A stretch of 64,000 nucleotides of DNA from Rhodococcus qingshengii JCM 15477. GTDB lineage: Bacteria > Actinomycetota > Actinomycetes > Mycobacteriales > Mycobacteriaceae. Location of the stretch: assembly GCF_023221595.1 (NCBI RefSeq), contig NZ_CP096563.1, forward strand, positions 664,501 through 728,500, in the 5' to 3' direction. This document shows positions 15,660 to 24,613 of this stretch, in pieces. Within the stretch, counting starts at the first letter, position 1. Each line of letters starts with the position of its first letter. A model generated the notes under the pieces. The model saw only the letters and a program-made list of their open reading frames with translations. It did no database searches and had not been told where the DNA came from. The position numbers and the translations under genes are program-made.

Positions 15660-18600
15660 ATGGCGAGCACATCATCGGCGACCAAGACCGCAGCTGCAGA
15701 ATCGAGACCGGCAGGCGGTGATCGATCCGGTGACCCGGCGCTCGAACTGGTCGCCGAATTGGCAGCAGCGGGCCAGCGACTCGTCTTCCGTCAGGGTGAC
15801 AACCTGAACAGTGACGATCTGACCTGCGTGGTGCTGTGGCCGTCCGGAGAGCCCTCCCTCTCCGATCTGTGCGAGAACTTCGAGTCTCTCGGACTCCGAG
15901 TTTCGACGCACCGCCCGCTTCCGACCGTTCTGGGTTCGGCGCATTACTTCACCTTCGAGCCGAGCACCTTCGACGGCAGTGCGCTGGAGAAGATGGCGGA
16001 CGCCTTCGAAGCCGTCATCGCCGGACAGACCCGGATGGATGCGTTCTCCAGTCTGATCGGACGAGCAGACATCACCTGGCGCGATGCAGAGTTGCTGCGC
16101 GCTGCGTGCCGTTTCCTCGCTCAGGCTCGTATCGGTTTGTCCGAGAGCTACATCGTCGGAGTGTTGGCAGCGAAGCCACTCTTCGTACGGCAGGCGATCG
16201 AACTTTTCACCGCGCGTTTCGACCCCGCCGTGGCGGGTGTGCGTGAGACAGCTGTGGCTACCGCAACGGCAGCTATCGACGAATCAGTCGACGGTGCAGA
16301 CACTCTCGACGAGGATCGCGTCTTGCGCGGCGTGCGTTCGTTCCTGCAGGCGACTCTGCGCACCAACTGGTACCTGCGCGGTGAGAGCGGCGAACCGCTA
16401 CCGTACGCGTCGTTCAAGATCGACTCGCAGTTGCTCTCCACTCCGCAGAAGACCGTTCCCTTCCGCGAGATCTACGTCAGCGCACCCAATGTCGAAGGCG
16501 TTCACCTGCGTAGTTCCTCCGTCGCCCGTGGCGGCCTGCGTTGGTCGGATCGATACGAGGACTACCGCACCGAGGCCCTGAGCCTCATGAAGACCCAGAG
16601 CGTGAAGAATTCCCCGATCGTTCCTTCGGGTGCCAAGGGCGCGTTCGTGGTTCGGGGCACGTCGTCACCGACTCCGGCGCAGGTGCAGGAGTCGTACAGC
16701 ACCTTCATTCGCGGCTTGCTGGACGTGGTGGACAACATCGTCGACGGCGCTGCGGTACACCCGGCAGAAGTAATCGAGTACGACGGTGAAGACTCCTATC
16801 TCGTCGTGGCAGCAGACAAGGGGACAGCGCGGTTCTCGGACGTCGCGAACGGCATCGCCGTCGAGCGTGGTTTCTGGCTCGGCGACGCTTTTGCTTCTGG
16901 CGGTTCGGCCGGATACGACCACAAGGCGATGGGCATCACCGCTCGCGGAGCCTGGGTGGCGGTACGACGGCACTTCGCCGAGCGCGACCTCGATGTCGAC
17001 ACCGATCCGTTCACCGTCGCGGGTATCGGGGACATGTCCGGCGACGTGTTCGGCAACGGAATGTTGCTCTCGCACAAGATCCGTCTGGTCGCGGCATTCG
17101 ATCACCGCCACATCTTCATCGACCCGAACCCTGACACCGAGACGAGCTTTGCCGAACGCGCTCGCCTCTTCACCGTGCCGCGCTCGTCCTGGGACGACTT
17201 CGATCGCACCGTGATGTCGCCGGGCGGTGGCGTCTGGCCGCGGAGCGCGAAGTCGATCCGCCTTCCGCTCGAGGCGCGTGCGGCCCTCGGAATCACCGAG
17301 GAGAACTTGACCCCGCAGGAACTGATCCGAGCGGTCCTGTGTGCTCCGGTGGACCTGTTGTGGAACGGCGGCGTCGGTACCTACGTGAAAGCGTCGACCG
17401 AAAGCAACGTCGACGCGGCCGATCCGTCCAACGACGCAGTTCGCGTCAGCGCTGACGAGTTGCGTGCAACCGTGGTGGGTGAGGGCGGCAACCTGGGTTT
17501 CACCCAACGTGCCCGCATCGAATATGCCGCTGGCGGAGGACGAATCAACGCCGACTTCATCGACAACGCGGCAGGCGTGGCTACCTCGGACCGTGAGGTC
17601 AACATCAAGATCGCACTCGCAGAGTTGGACGCGACCTTGCGCAATGAACTACTTGCGGCGGCCCAGGACGAGGTAGCCGCATCGGTACTCGAGGCCAGCG
17701 AAGATCAGACCCTCGCGATCAGCCTGGCCGAGCACCGCGCTCCCGCCCTACTCGATCAGCACGAACGGTTGATCGAGAACCTCGTCTCGGCGGGCGCCAT
17801 GAAGCGACTGGAAGAATCTCTGCCCGACGCCAAGGCGCTGGCGGTCAGGGCGCGTGCCGGGCAGGGTCTCCTGCGGCCGGAACTTGCTGTGCTGGTGGCG
17901 CAGTCGAAGAACGTACTGACTGCGGAACTGGGCGCATCGACGGTCCCGGACAATCAGATCTTCGCCGATCGTCTCCCGCAGTACTTCCCGCTCTCCGTCG
18001 TCGAGGCCGCACCGGACGCAGTCCGCGCACATCGGTTGGGCCGCGACATCATCATCACCTCGGTGGTCGACGAACTGGTCAACCGCGTCGGCCCCGGCGT
18101 GCTGTTCCGGCTCGAGGAACACCTCGGAGTCCACAGTCCGGAAGCGGCTCTGGCCTACGCAGTGGTCAGCGAAGTGCTTGGAACGGAGGACCTTCGACGT
18201 GAAATCCTGAACTCCGATCTCAGTGCCACCGAACAGCTGAAGGCTCTCGATCGCTTGCAGCAGCTGTTGGAATCCGAAATGAGCTGGGTGTTGCGCCGCC
18301 CGGGTGCTGCCGGCCGGTTCACCGTGAACCCGCGCGCCGACATCGATCGGTGGGCAGCCCCGGTGCGGGAACTCACCGACGGTTTGTCGACAAGCGAGCG
18401 CATCGAGGCGTCTTTCGGAGCGCTCGCCCTGGCAGACATTGCACTGCAGGAGAATACGACGGCCGCGGCCGCAGCCGCGATCTATCGGGAACTCTCCGAC
18501 GCTCTCGATCTGGGCGATGTTCTCGGGGGCGTCGACGTTGCCGTCGGTGCCTCGCATTGGGAGGTCATGGGCAGCGCTGCCGTCCACGCCAGGTTGACGG

Positions 18601-18851
18601 CGCGTTTCGCAGACCTCGTGTCCGGAGCGCTCGGAGAAGGTATTCCGGAGGTCGTCGAGCTGTGGACCGCCGCCAATCCGCAAGCGGTGCGCCGGTTCAC
18701 GGCTTTGATGTCGAGTGTGAGCCGCAGTGGAGCGCTGGACACCGCCCGTCTCTGCACGGTCGACGCCGAACTCGAACTACTCGTCCGCGGTGCGTCGAGC
18801 TTCGCTTCGGTGCATGCGGAGGAGCGTTCAGCGGCCCTCCCAGGCGAGTAG
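15660..18851 (+). CDS. gdh: Large NAD-dependent glutamate dehydrogenase (about 115-kDa class)
   Basis: Protein of 1063 residues, too long for the usual hexameric enzyme and shorter than the 180-kDa mycobacterial type, so it fits the roughly 115-kDa class. Seen motifs: SSVARGGLRWSDRYEDYRTE and the following Lys-rich KTQSVKNSPIVPSGAKGAF (substrate binding), and GIGDMSGDVFGNGML (dinucleotide binding). CAGGAGGG precedes the ATG. It converts glutamate to 2-oxoglutarate and ammonia. Placed between the oxidase and the GABA aminotransferase, it would regenerate the 2-oxoglutarate that the aminotransferase uses and feed carbon to the TCA cycle. Its last 24 bases overlap the convergent PucR gene. Confidence 0.9.
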   Translation: MASTSSATKTAAAESRPAGGDRSGDPALELVAELAAAGQRLVFRQGDNLNSDDLTCVVLWPSGEPSLSDLCENFESLGLRVSTHRPLPTVLGSAHYFTFEPSTFDGSALEKMADAFEAVIAGQTRMDAFSSLIGRADITWRDAELLRAACRFLAQARIGLSESYIVGVLAAKPLFVRQAIELFTARFDPAVAGVRETAVATATAAIDESVDGADTLDEDRVLRGVRSFLQATLRTNWYLRGESGEPLPYASFKIDSQLLSTPQKTVPFREIYVSAPNVEGVHLRSSSVARGGLRWSDRYEDYRTEALSLMKTQSVKNSPIVPSGAKGAFVVRGTSSPTPAQVQESYSTFIRGLLDVVDNIVDGAAVHPAEVIEYDGEDSYLVVAADKGTARFSDVANGIAVERGFWLGDAFASGGSAGYDHKAMGITARGAWVAVRRHFAERDLDVDTDPFTVAGIGDMSGDVFGNGMLLSHKIRLVAAFDHRHIFIDPNPDTETSFAERARLFTVPRSSWDDFDRTVMSPGGGVWPRSAKSIRLPLEARAALGITEENLTPQELIRAVLCAPVDLLWNGGVGTYVKASTESNVDAADPSNDAVRVSADELRATVVGEGGNLGFTQRARIEYAAGGGRINADFIDNAAGVATSDREVNIKIALAELDATLRNELLAAAQDEVAASVLEASEDQTLAISLAEHRAPALLDQHERLIENLVSAGAMKRLEESLPDAKALAVRARAGQGLLRPELAVLVAQSKNVLTAELGASTVPDNQIFADRLPQYFPLSVVEAAPDAVRAHRLGRDIIITSVVDELVNRVGPGVLFRLEEHLGVHSPEAALAYAVVSEVLGTEDLRREILNSDLSATEQLKALDRLQQLLESEMSWVLRRPGAAGRFTVNPRADIDRWAAPVRELTDGLSTSERIEASFGALALADIALQENTTAAAAAAIYRELSDALDLGDVLGGVDVAVGASHWEVMGSAAVHARLTARFADLVSGALGEGIPEVVELWTAANPQAVRRFTALMSSVSRSGALDTARLCTVDAELELLVRGASSFASVHAEERSAALPGE

Positions 18852-20345
18852 CGATAGCAGTAGTTCGGCTCTGACCCTGGCCTGCCCGAGGTCGCATTGC
18901 AGCAGTTCCTCGATGCGTGCGATGCGGCCTCGGAGGGTGTGCCGATGAACACCGAGTTCGGCTGCGGCCGACTCCCATTGGCCGTTTGCCTCGAGATAGG
19001 CGCGCAAAGACGCGGCCAGTGCGGTTCCGTGTGCCTGGTCGTGTTCCGTCAGCACCGGGATGGTGTCCGCAGCCATGGCGATCAATGCCTCACGGGCAGA
19101 CTCGGATGCCAGAATCGTCGAACCACTCAGAGCGTCGAACTCGAGAATACGCGCCGTAGCCGTCGTGAGGTTGGCCGCGGCGCGGGCCTGGACGAGTGCG
19201 CGGGGTGCGTCGAGAAGACGGTGAGGGGTGCTGATTCCGGCACGCACGGCTTTCGCTTCGGTGGGGGAGAGCTGCGCCAGTAGTGTTTTGGCGGTGTCGA
19301 TTGTGTCGGTTCCGCGGAGGAGGACGGTCAGCGAACCGTCCTCGGATTGCGCGAACAACGGCCGGCCTGCTCGCGCGAGAGCGTTGTCGAGTTCGCGAAG
19401 AACTGGGCCGAGTCCGGATCCGCGAACGTGGACGACACGAATGTTGCCGTGCGTGTCGCTTGCCTCGTCCAAGTACGACGGCACACTGTCTTCGGGGATT
19501 CGGCCGTCGAGTAAGAGCCCGAAAGCCATGGCGTTGAGTCGAGTTCGCTCGGCCCGTAGTCGAACCGGTTTCTCGAGTTCGAGAGTGAGCAGCGAGACCG
19601 CATGCCCGAGCAACACTCTGTCGATATTGCTCAGGGGCCCGGCGCCCGCCATGGCGAGGTAGCCGTGCCAACTGTCGGTGACGCCGACGGGGGACAGTGT
19701 CAGCGTCCGTTCGGGTGTGCTCTGCGAGATCGACGCCGGAGCGTTGGGATCGCGGGTGGTGGCCGCGACCGCGCGAACCTCGGTGATCAACGACTTCTGG
19801 TTTGCCGGATGCACCGCGGTGATCCGATCACCGACAAACGCCACCGAAGTTTTTGTGGCCGTGGCTAGTTCACGCACGATCGCCGACACGCCACCGCGCA
19901 GTGCAACGCGGGTGATGCGTGTCTGTACTTCTGCCGCGCGGAGTACCGATTCGTATTCCTGCTGGCTCAGACGGGTCATCACCGCGCGCGTGACCGCCGC
20001 GAACGGGGTCGTGAACGGCACTTCCAGCAGGGGGAGCCCGCGACTGCGGGCGGCGGCAATCAGGTCTGCGGGCACACTCTCGTGGGAAAGGCCGGTCCCG
20101 AAACCCAGAGCCGATACTTCTGCGGCGGCCAGACGGCCGATGTACTCGCTGTAGTCGGTGGCGTCCGCGCCCACCAGTGCCAGCCCGGTGGTGAGCACCA
20201 ATTCGCCGCCGGAAAGCCACGGGGTGGGGTCCGTCAGCTCTGTGGCCTGCGCGAACGTGACGGGGTGGGTGGCAGCTGCTCGGTCGGTGAGCAGAGCCAG
20301 CGAGAGGTGTTTCTGGCGCAAGAGCCACGAGATCGGAACCGTCAC
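18828..20345 (-). CDS. PucR-family transcriptional regulator
   Basis: Protein of 505 residues from the GTG at 20345. The N-terminal PucR domain (residues about 1-130) contains LLTDRAAATHPVTFAQATEL and LSGGELVLTTGLAL. The C-terminus ends with an HTH_30 domain (YLEANGQWESAAAELGVHRH, then TLRGRIARIEELL), typical of PucR and CdaR activators. It is divergent from gabT with 128 bases between, so it most likely activates the gab genes in response to GABA or a precursor. Earlier in-frame starts would run into the gabT promoter and are less likely. Confidence 0.88.
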   Translation of the reverse strand: MTVPISWLLRQKHLSLALLTDRAAATHPVTFAQATELTDPTPWLSGGELVLTTGLALVGADATDYSEYIGRLAAAEVSALGFGTGLSHESVPADLIAAARSRGLPLLEVPFTTPFAAVTRAVMTRLSQQEYESVLRAAEVQTRITRVALRGGVSAIVRELATATKTSVAFVGDRITAVHPANQKSLITEVRAVAATTRDPNAPASISQSTPERTLTLSPVGVTDSWHGYLAMAGAGPLSNIDRVLLGHAVSLLTLELEKPVRLRAERTRLNAMAFGLLLDGRIPEDSVPSYLDEASDTHGNIRVVHVRGSGLGPVLRELDNALARAGRPLFAQSEDGSLTVLLRGTDTIDTAKTLLAQLSPTEAKAVRAGISTPHRLLDAPRALVQARAAANLTTATARILEFDALSGSTILASESAREALIAMAADTIPVLTEHDQAHGTALAASLRAYLEANGQWESAAAELGVHRHTLRGRIARIEELLQCDLGQARVRAELLLSLLAWEGR

Positions 20346-20473
20346 CTGATCAAGGCTAGCTGTCGTTGCCGATATGGAGTAGCCCTGGAGCTCCGGGTAT
20401 CCATTTCGGCAGTGCTTGCGATGCTTCGCGCGTCGCATACTCGAATGCAATACACAACCGAGAGGGTGGTCAC

Positions 20474-21838
20474 ATGAGTGCAATCGAATACCGGCTTCCG
20501 CAGGAGCGTCGCATCGTCACGGAGTTCCCGGGCCCGCGCTCGGCTGCGCTCGCCGAACGCCGTAAGAAGGTCGTCGGCGCCGGCGTCGCATCCACCCTCC
20601 CGGTCTACGTCGCCGACGCAGACGGCGGAGTCATCGTCGACGTCGACGGCAACTCGCTGATCGACCTCGGTGCCGGTATCGCGGTGACCAGCGTCGGCGC
20701 CTCCAACCCGGCCGTCGTGTCCGCAGTTCAGGATCAGGTCGCGCACTTCACCCACACCTGTTTCATGGTCGCTCCGTACGAGGGCTACGTCGAGGTCGCC
20801 GAGCGTCTCGCCGAACTCACCCCCGGTGACCACGAGAAGCGTTCCGTGCTGTTCAACTCCGGCGCAGAAGCCGTCGAGAACGCCGTCAAGATCGCCCGTC
20901 ACGCAACCGGTCGCGACGCAGTCGTCGTCTTCGACCACGCGTACCACGGCCGCACCAACCTCACGATGGCACTGACGTCGAAGTCCATGCCGTACAAGAG
21001 CGGCTTCGGTCCGTTCGCCCCCGAGGTCTACCGCGTCCCGATGTCCTACCCGTACCGCGAGGGCCTCAATGTCGACGGCTCCAAGATCACCGGTGAGCAG
21101 GCCGCACAGCGCGCCATCACGATGATCGAGAAGCAGGTCGGCGCTGCCAACACGGCCGCCATCCTCATCGAGCCCATTCAGGGTGAGGGCGGATTCATCG
21201 TTCCCGCAGAGGGATTCCTCCCGACGCTCGTCGCGTGGGCCAAGGAGAACGGCGTCGTCTTCATCGCCGACGAGGTTCAGGCAGGCTTCGCTCGTACCGG
21301 CGCCTGGTTCGCCAGCGATCACGAGGGCATCGTGCCCGACCTGGTCACGCTCGCCAAGGGCATCGCAGGCGGCATGCCGCTCGCCGCTGTCACGGGCCGC
21401 GCCGAGCTCATCGACGCTGTCCACCCCGGCGGCCTCGGTGGCACCTACGGCGGTAACCCCGTCGCCTGCGCCGCTGCATTGGCGTCCATCGACCAGATGC
21501 GTGAGCTCGACCTCTGTGGCCGCGCACGCACCATCGAGTCGACCGTCGTCGGCCGAATGAACGCACTGGCAAAGGAACTCGACGTCATCGGCGACGTTCG
21601 CGGTCGCGGCGCCATGCTCGCCATCGAGCTGGTCAAGCCCGGTGGGCAGGAGCCGGACGCCGACATCACCAAGAAGATCGCCGCCGAATGCCTCGCTGCC
21701 GGCGTCGTGATCCTCACCTGCGGTACCTACGGCAACGTCATCCGTCTGCTCCCGCCGCTGGTCATCTCCGAAGAGCTGCTCGACGACGCGTTGACCGTCC
21801 TCGAGACCGCCATCCGCACTGCAGCACAGGGGAACTGA
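20474..21838 (+). CDS. gabT: 4-aminobutyrate aminotransferase
   Basis: Protein of 454 residues. Class III aminotransferase features are clear: VLFNSGAEAVENAVKIAR, the PLP-phosphate loop HAYHGRTNLTMALT, FIADEVQAGFARTG, and the Schiff-base Lys in LAKGIAGGMPLAAV. GGTYGGNPVACAAA is the GABA-aminotransferase-type substrate loop. It transfers the amino group of GABA to 2-oxoglutarate, making succinate semialdehyde and glutamate. GAGAGGG precedes the ATG at 20474. The next gene, a semialdehyde dehydrogenase, starts one base after the stop. 5-Aminovalerate (DavT activity) is the main alternative substrate. Confidence 0.92.
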   Translation: MSAIEYRLPQERRIVTEFPGPRSAALAERRKKVVGAGVASTLPVYVADADGGVIVDVDGNSLIDLGAGIAVTSVGASNPAVVSAVQDQVAHFTHTCFMVAPYEGYVEVAERLAELTPGDHEKRSVLFNSGAEAVENAVKIARHATGRDAVVVFDHAYHGRTNLTMALTSKSMPYKSGFGPFAPEVYRVPMSYPYREGLNVDGSKITGEQAAQRAITMIEKQVGAANTAAILIEPIQGEGGFIVPAEGFLPTLVAWAKENGVVFIADEVQAGFARTGAWFASDHEGIVPDLVTLAKGIAGGMPLAAVTGRAELIDAVHPGGLGGTYGGNPVACAAALASIDQMRELDLCGRARTIESTVVGRMNALAKELDVIGDVRGRGAMLAIELVKPGGQEPDADITKKIAAECLAAGVVILTCGTYGNVIRLLPPLVISEELLDDALTVLETAIRTAAQGN

Positions 21839-21839
21839 C

Positions 21840-23285
21840 ATGTCCAACGTCTCGGATCTTCTCGACTCGGTACCCAAGGATCTCTGGCTCGGCGGCAAGC
21901 TCGTCCCGGCCGAGAAGACCTTCGCGGTCTACAACCCGGCAACGGGTGAGGAACTCGCCCAGGTAGCCGACGCCACCGCTGCCGACGGTATCCGCGCGCT
22001 CGACCTCGCCGCTGCGGCGCAGGAAGACTGGGCGGCCACTCCGGCACGTGTACGCGGCGAGATTCTGCGCACCGCCTTCGAATTGCTGCACGCCCGCGCC
22101 GAGGACTTCGCGCTGATGATGACCCTGGAAATGGGTAAGTCGTTGGCAGAGAGCCGCGGTGAGGTCAACTACGGCGGCGAATTCCTGCGCTGGTTCAGCG
22201 AGGAAGCAGTACGCATCGGCGGACGTTTCACGCAGGCTCCGGCCGGTAACGGTCGCATCCTGGTCACCAAGGAAGCCGTCGGACCGGTCCTCGCGATCAC
22301 CCCGTGGAACTTCCCGCTCGCCATGGGCACACGCAAGATCGGACCGGCGCTGGCTGCCGGTTGCACCATCATCGTCAAGCCCGCCGAGGACACGCCGCTG
22401 ACCATGCAGCTCCTCGGTCAGGTGTTCGCCGACGCAGGTCTGCCCGACGGTGTGCTCTCGATCCTCCCGACGTCCGACGCGGCCTCCATCAGTGGACCGC
22501 TGATGGAAGATGCGCGTCTGCGCAAGGTCACCTTCACCGGCTCCACTGGCGTCGGAAAGTTGTTGGTGCGCAATGCTGCTGACAAGCTGCTCCGCACGTC
22601 GATGGAACTCGGTGGCAATGCGCCGTTCATCGTCTTCGACGACGCCGACATCGACGCAGCTGTCGACGGCGCAATGCTCGCGAAGATGCGTAACGGCGGC
22701 GAGGCCTGCACCGCGGCCAACCGCATCTACGTCGCCAACTCGGTGCGCGAAGAGTTCACCGACAAGTTCACCGCCAAGGTTGCGGCCTTGAAGGTGGGCG
22801 CCGGTGACGCCGAGGGCACCAACATCGGCCCGCTGATCAACACCAAGCAACTCGCAACCGTCACCGGACTCGTCGACGACGCCGTGTCCAAGGGTGCTCG
22901 CGTTCGCACCGGTGGATCGGCACCCGAAGGCCCCGGGTTCTTCTTCACCCCGACGGTCCTCGACCAGGTGCCCGCCGACGCGCGCCTGCTGAAGGAAGAG
23001 ATCTTCGGACCCGTTGCGGCAGTGGTCGGTTTCGACACCGAAGACGAAGCGATCGCGGCTGCGAACAACACCGAATACGGCCTCGTGGCGTACTTCTACA
23101 CCCGCGACATCGACCGTGCGATGCGCGTCTCGGCCAAGCTGGACACCGGCATGGTGGGCGTCAACCGCGGCGCGATCTCCGATGCTGCCGCGCCGTTCGG
23201 TGGGGTGAAGGAATCGGGCTTCGGCCGTGAAGGCGGAACCGAGGGTATCGACGAGTATCTCGATACCAAGTACGTAGCGCTCTAA
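21840..23285 (+). CDS. gabD: Succinate-semialdehyde dehydrogenase
   Basis: Protein of 481 residues of the aldehyde dehydrogenase superfamily. Visible are AITPWNFPLAMGTRKIGPAL, the NAD(P) site FTGSTGVGKLL, the general base Glu in MELGGNAPFIVFDDAD, and the catalytic Cys in NGGEACTAANR. GAAPFGGVKESGFGREGG-like sequence near the C-terminus is typical of GabD. It oxidises succinate semialdehyde to succinate. The one-base gap after gabT shows a shared transcript, and a 21-bp hairpin right after the stop ends it. Confidence 0.92.
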   Translation: MSNVSDLLDSVPKDLWLGGKLVPAEKTFAVYNPATGEELAQVADATAADGIRALDLAAAAQEDWAATPARVRGEILRTAFELLHARAEDFALMMTLEMGKSLAESRGEVNYGGEFLRWFSEEAVRIGGRFTQAPAGNGRILVTKEAVGPVLAITPWNFPLAMGTRKIGPALAAGCTIIVKPAEDTPLTMQLLGQVFADAGLPDGVLSILPTSDAASISGPLMEDARLRKVTFTGSTGVGKLLVRNAADKLLRTSMELGGNAPFIVFDDADIDAAVDGAMLAKMRNGGEACTAANRIYVANSVREEFTDKFTAKVAALKVGAGDAEGTNIGPLINTKQLATVTGLVDDAVSKGARVRTGGSAPEGPGFFFTPTVLDQVPADARLLKEEIFGPVAAVVGFDTEDEAIAAANNTEYGLVAYFYTRDIDRAMRVSAKLDTGMVGVNRGAISDAAAPFGGVKESGFGREGGTEGIDEYLDTKYVAL

Positions 23286-23289
23286 CTTG

Positions 23290-23333
23290 CTGTGCGCCTT
23301 TATTAACCGCGGGCGGTTAATAAAGGCGCACAG
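23290..23333. terminator. Perfect 21-bp bidirectional hairpin terminator
   Basis: Bases 23290-23310 pair perfectly with 23313-23333 around a two-base GG loop. The inner stem is AT-rich (TTTATTAACC) and the outer part is GC-rich. It lies between gabD and the convergent flavin reductase gene, ending 5 bases before the reductase stop, so it can end both transcripts. Confidence 0.85.
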
Positions 23334-23337
23334 TTGT

Positions 23338-23916
23338 CTATTGACCTAACGGAGTCGGGCGGTAGTACTTGCCCTCGTGGTAGAGCAGCGGCGCGGCAGC
23401 GGATTCGTCGTCTTCTTCGGCGTGAACCCGCGTGACGAGTCCGATGACCAGCGTGTGGTCGCCGACAGGGATCAGCTGGTCGACCTTGACGCGCATCCAG
23501 CTGGGGGTGCCGTGCAGCACCGGTTCCCCGGTGTCGAGCACTGCCCACAGTGACTCGTCTGCAAAACGCTGATCGGCACTACGCGCAAAGCGCTGGGCCA
23601 GATGCTGCTGATGTTCGCCGAGAAGGTGGATCACCAAGGACTCGGCTGCCTTGAGTGCATTGATGCTCGACGACGTCTCCGCGATGTTGAACGAGACGAG
23701 CGGCGGCTCGAGGGAGACGGACGAGAACGAGGTGGCGGTGAAACCCACCGGGCCGGTACCCGAATCGAGGGTCACGACGGTGACACCGGCGGGGTGGCGG
23801 CGAAGCGCAGCGCGGTAGTCACCGGCGCAGATGCCGGTGGACAACTCGGGCGTCGCCGCTACTTCGGGGACGTCGGGGGTGGTGTGGCTGGAAACGGCAT
23901 TCGGCTTGTCAGACAA
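23338..23916 (-). CDS. Flavin reductase family protein (HpaC/DszD-like)
   Basis: Protein of 192 residues. After a 30-residue polar N-terminus comes the flavin reductase fold: [20 protein letters not shown], the flavin loop [20 protein letters not shown] and [23 protein letters not shown]. These proteins reduce FMN or FAD with NAD(P)H for a two-component monooxygenase. No oxygenase partner is adjacent; it could serve enzymes elsewhere. The N-terminal extension is longer than usual. It is convergent with gabD, sharing its terminator. Confidence 0.88.
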   Translation of the reverse strand: MSDKPNAVSSHTTPDVPEVAATPELSTGICAGDYRAALRRHPAGVTVVTLDSGTGPVGFTATSFSSVSLEPPLVSFNIAETSSSINALKAAESLVIHLLGEHQQHLAQRFARSADQRFADESLWAVLDTGEPVLHGTPSWMRVKVDQLIPVGDHTLVIGLVTRVHAEEDDESAAAPLLYHEGKYYRPTPLGQ

Positions 23917-24124
23917 CGGGAACTCTCCGGCTGGAACTCGAGGTGTGCGGTGTGGTCGAGGTGACTGCGCTCGGCATACACAGACATGCGTCGGTGCGGC
24001 ACAGATCTACGTGCCGTCGACGCCAGTGGTTGCCGGCCGGGGTCCTGGTTGCAGTGCACATGGTGCGTCCAACTATAGGTGGACGCACGTCTGAGTGGTT
24101 TCGGACCGGGCTGGCTGAAGTGCT

Positions 24125-24598
24125 TCAGTCCATGTCGACGGCGAGGCCGGCGGTGATTCGGAGGAGTTCGGAGTACGTCGTGCGAAAGACCGTGTTGGGG
24201 TGCCCGGCGGCTGCCCACAACTCGGGGTACTGCTCGAGGGCGGTATCGATGTACGTCGGCAGGTTGGTGGGATGCCCGAGCGGAGCGACCCCACCGATCG
24301 GCTGGCCCGTCGCCGACTTCGCCATCTCCAGCGGCGCCCGCGTGAGCTTGCCTTCGAGGCGTTCGCCGGTGGCCTTCAGATTCACCTGATGCGCGCCGGA
24401 GACCAGCAGCAGGACCGGATCGTCGTCGAGAAGGAACACCAGTGACTTGGTGATCGCGCCTACCTCCACCCCGACGGCCGCCGCTGCCTCGGCCGCGGTG
24501 TGCGTGGCGTCGGGCTGCGTGACGATGACGCCGTGGTGACCCCGCGAGATCAGTGTTTCGGCGACGTGCGAGGCGTTGGGGTGGAGGAGGCTCGTCAT
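24125..24598 (-). CDS. YbaK/EbsC-type aminoacyl-tRNA deacylase
   Basis: Protein of 157 residues. Family marks are HTAAEAAAAVGVEVGAITKS (with the catalytic-region Lys), LLLVSGAHQVNLKATG, ATGQPIGGVAPLGHP and a final YSELLRITAGLAVDMD. Proteins of this group hydrolyse mischarged tRNAs such as Cys-tRNA(Pro) or Ala-tRNA(Pro). It stands 15 bases downstream of the DUF3533 membrane protein gene on the same strand, so they may be co-transcribed, though the functions have no obvious link. Confidence 0.88.
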   Translation of the reverse strand: MTSLLHPNASHVAETLISRGHHGVIVTQPDATHTAAEAAAAVGVEVGAITKSLVFLLDDDPVLLLVSGAHQVNLKATGERLEGKLTRAPLEMAKSATGQPIGGVAPLGHPTNLPTYIDTALEQYPELWAAAGHPNTVFRTTYSELLRITAGLAVDMD

Positions 24599-24613
24599 GA
24601 GTTCAGACTAGGA

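Noticed and set aside
13646..15685. 679-codon minus-strand frame over the oxidase gene
   Set aside because: The plus strand carries clear FAD-binding and catalytic motifs in the same place; the antisense protein has no recognisable features.
20342..21898. 518-codon minus-strand frame over gabT
   Set aside because: Antisense shadow of a well-defined aminotransferase gene.
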